Of a stretch of DNA of 7,152 nt, positions 5,927-7,152 are shown piece after piece (the stretch's first letter is position 1; each line of letters starts with the position of its first letter). The DNA comes from an uncultured Porphyromonadaceae bacterium. Its GTDB lineage: Bacteria > Bacteroidota > Bacteroidia > Bacteroidales > Paludibacteraceae. The notes beneath the pieces are model-generated. The model had not been told where the DNA came from and did not search any database. It was given only the letters and a program-made list of their open reading frames with translations. The stretch spans positions 1 through 7,152 of the forward strand of contig CALEJM010000046.1 of assembly GCA_937898265.1 (NCBI GenBank), in the 5' to 3' direction. The translations under genes were made by a program, and so were the position numbers.

Positions 5927-6690
5927 ACGATTAACGAAAACTTGGCGTAAACATTAGCATCTAACTCGCGAGACCACAGCGTATTGGTCGTTGGCGAAGC
6001 CAATGAAACGATTCTGATATACTCTTTCAAGGTGTCCATCAATTGGCTATTCACCTCCCCACTCACAACTACAGGCACTTTTTCAACATCCAATTCCAAC
6101 GACTGGAAGGCGGTCATCAGGTAGTAGAATGCGTCTTCGTTGGTTTGAATTGCAAAAGTGTTGGCTAACAACACCTTTTGGTAATCTACCACCAGTAGAT
6201 GCATTTGCTCTTTCTGGATGTCTACGAAAACGGTTTTTCTTAGTTGGTGACCAACTTGCTTGAGCATGGCAAACAAAGGATGCGTATACTCTACTCTATC
6301 TGAGTTGTTTGCAAACTCCAGACAGCCGCGTCGGTTACAGAGTCCAACCATTGCGAAGTCTGTAATAGCTGTTTGGGCTACGACGGCTCTTTTTTGGTGT
6401 TGAGAGGAGATGGGCAGGTAACATGCAGCATTGTCCGAAACAAACAGTGCCTCTGGTACCAGAGAGAATGGTGCACCATCCAAAACGATATTGAACTCGC
6501 CATAATCCTCTCTAACTAAAGGGTCTTCTGTCAATTCTTTGTAAGAGTCAACCTGTGCCAGAGCAACACATTCTTTAGCTGCAGTGTCAACGATAGAAAA
6601 AGAATATCCATTCGAATGTTCTCGAATGGATATTCTATATTGTTGACTCTTATTTTGTGAATAAGAATTTGTAACCAATCGAATGGCCAT
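5923..6690 (-). CDS. DUF3822 family protein
   Basis: This 255-residue protein resembles the DUF3822 family, found in Bacteroidota and of unknown function. From memory, a Bacteroides member has a crystal structure with an actin-like ATPase fold. Consistent with that, the C-terminal half contains a strand pair TVFVDIQKEQMHLLVVD (153-169), then VLLANTFAIQTNEDAFYY (173-190), then a helix, then VPVVVSGEVN (205-214), the order seen in actin-fold subdomains. No signal peptide or membrane segment is present, so it is cytoplasmic. I chose the ATG at 6690, one base after the upstream stop codon. The longer frame from 6780 would overlap the upstream gene by 89 bases and adds a poorly conserved-looking lead of 30 residues. 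The 3' end overlaps rsmD by ATGA, suggesting a role tied to RsmD or to ribosome work, but that is inference. A perfect inverted repeat lies inside codons 19-30. Confidence 0.85.
   Translation of the reverse strand: MAIRLVTNSYSQNKSQQYRISIREHSNGYSFSIVDTAAKECVALAQVDSYKELTEDPLVREDYGEFNIVLDGAPFSLVPEALFVSDNAACYLPISSQHQKRAVVAQTAITDFAMVGLCNRRGCLEFANNSDRVEYTHPLFAMLKQVGHQLRKTVFVDIQKEQMHLLVVDYQKVLLANTFAIQTNEDAFYYLMTAFQSLELDVEKVPVVVSGEVNSQLMDTLKEYIRIVSLASPTTNTLWSRELDANVYAKFSLIV
6601..6636 (-). repeat. Perfect 15-bp inverted repeat with U-tract inside the DUF3822 gene start
   Basis: AGAATATCCATTCGA (6601-6615) pairs perfectly with TCGAATGGATATTCT (6622-6636) around a 6-base loop. On the minus strand the stem is followed at once by TTTTC (6600-6596), giving five consecutive T including the stem's last base. 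This has the form of an intrinsic terminator, located 54 bases into the DUF3822 coding sequence and encoding residues 19-30 (RISIREHSNGYS). It could attenuate transcription of rsmD and the envelope genes, or form a stable mRNA hairpin. Confidence is high for the repeat, low for a terminator function. Confidence 0.6.
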
Positions 6691-6691
6691 G

Positions 6692-7152
6692 TTATTCCCA
6701 GTTACCAGCGTTGTTGTTAGGTTCGTCAACAGAACCAACTTGCAAACCTGGATATTTGAAGAGTTGTTGAGTCTTATCAATCAAGTTAATCAATTCTTGT
6801 TCGTCCAAATCGCCGAGATATGACTCAAAGCTGGCATTTGCTTGGAACAAAGGAATTGTTACGCCGGTTGTAGCGTTGGAGTGCATAACAGCTTGAATCT
6901 CGAACATCTTACCGTTTGAGAAAGGAATCAAGCCCAGAGTGTCAAACTCTTCAATGGTTCTTTCGGCAAAAAGATGTTCGAAAACGGTAACGTAAGAAGT
7001 ATCGCGACGGAAATCCTGCAAACCATTAGCGATAATCTCTTTTTGATTACCTGATTTGACGATTTTAAGTGCTTTCTGTTCGGTCAGACCGTTAGCGAGT
7101 TGCTCATCGGTAAGTACGCCTTTTTTTAATACTTGAGGCACTTTGCCGTTGT
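6692..7152 (-). CDS. Unrecognised Bacteroidota-type protein, C-terminal part (5' truncated by window edge)
   Basis: The frame is open to the window edge, leaving about 152 codons and a missing N-terminus. The GTG at 7141 has open frame upstream (N-G-K-V-P-Q) and is probably internal. The visible part is soluble, with no membrane segment, and rich in Glu, Asp, Asn and Gln. It has charged, helical-looking stretches at the start (LTDEQLANGLTEQKALKIV), then an alternating beta-like middle with the phrase LGLIPFSNGKMFEIQA. It ends with a distinctive tail YPGLQVGSVDEPNNNAGNWE. I recall similarly ending hypothetical proteins in Bacteroides and Prevotella, sometimes with an N-terminal membrane helix, but cannot name a family or function. 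The stop codon lies one base before the DUF3822 ATG, so the two are almost certainly co-translated. Confidence 0.8.
   Translation of the reverse strand, partial: NGKVPQVLKKGVLTDEQLANGLTEQKALKIVKSGNQKEIIANGLQDFRRDTSYVTVFEHLFAERTIEEFDTLGLIPFSNGKMFEIQAVMHSNATTGVTIPLFQANASFESYLGDLDEQELINLIDKTQQLFKYPGLQVGSVDEPNNNAGNWE

Noticed and set aside
5631..5957. Plus-strand open frame of 108 codons across rsmD and the DUF3822 end.
   Set aside because: It is antisense to rsmD with clear SAM-binding and DPPY motifs, and the predicted protein has no recognisable features.
6691..6780. Longer version of the DUF3822 protein beginning at 6780.
   Set aside because: It would overlap the upstream gene by 89 bases. 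The ATG at 6690 sits one base after the upstream stop and gives a protein that begins in the way expected for this coupled arrangement.
1..7152. Search by eye for tRNA, rRNA, CRISPR arrays, transposase genes and insertion-sequence ends.
   Set aside because: No cloverleaf-like RNA, regularly spaced repeat array, transposase motif or paired terminal repeats with target duplications were seen.

Overview
The window looks like chromosome from a Bacteroidota member, most likely Prevotella/Segatella or a close relative. The evidence is a gyrA with an acidic tail followed directly by a secreted TPR protein, a DUF3822-rsmD pair, AT-rich leaders without clear Shine-Dalgarno sequences, and moderately AT-rich coding DNA. 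The genus is inferred from gene order and protein style, not from a search.

Layout. The plus strand (1-2004) carries the 3' end of gyrA and, 18 bases later, a 417-residue secreted TPR protein. That unit ends at a strong intrinsic terminator with a perfect 17-bp stem. From 2005 to 2380 there is no convincing gene, although the stretch holds short palindromes, small repeats and two overlapping antisense mini-ORFs. A second hairpin terminator (2381-2417) closes the opposing unit. The rest of the window (7152 down to 2440) is one tightly packed minus-strand gene run. In transcription order it encodes an unrecognised protein (5' end outside the window), a DUF3822 protein, the 16S rRNA methyltransferase RsmD, a MOP/PST-type polysaccharide flippase, a small PlsC-like acyltransferase, and an ABC-2 polysaccharide-export permease. 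Junctions in this run are 1 nt, a 4-nt ATGA overlap, 8 nt and 7 nt. The exception is a 97-nt gap before the permease.

Function. The two transcription units converge. The minus-strand unit joins a housekeeping part (DUF3822 and RsmD) to a cell-envelope part (flippase, acyltransferase, ABC-2 permease). The flippase and the permease belong to two normally alternative ways of moving glycans or lipids across the inner membrane. The permease has no ATPase gene in this window, and the place where one is commonly found is occupied by the terminator and the gene-poor gap.

No clear new multi-gene system is visible. The signals most worth a second look are the orphan permease beside a possible deletion scar, the structured 2005-2380 gap, and a perfect 15-bp inverted repeat with a U-tract inside the start of the DUF3822 gene that resembles an intragenic attenuator.
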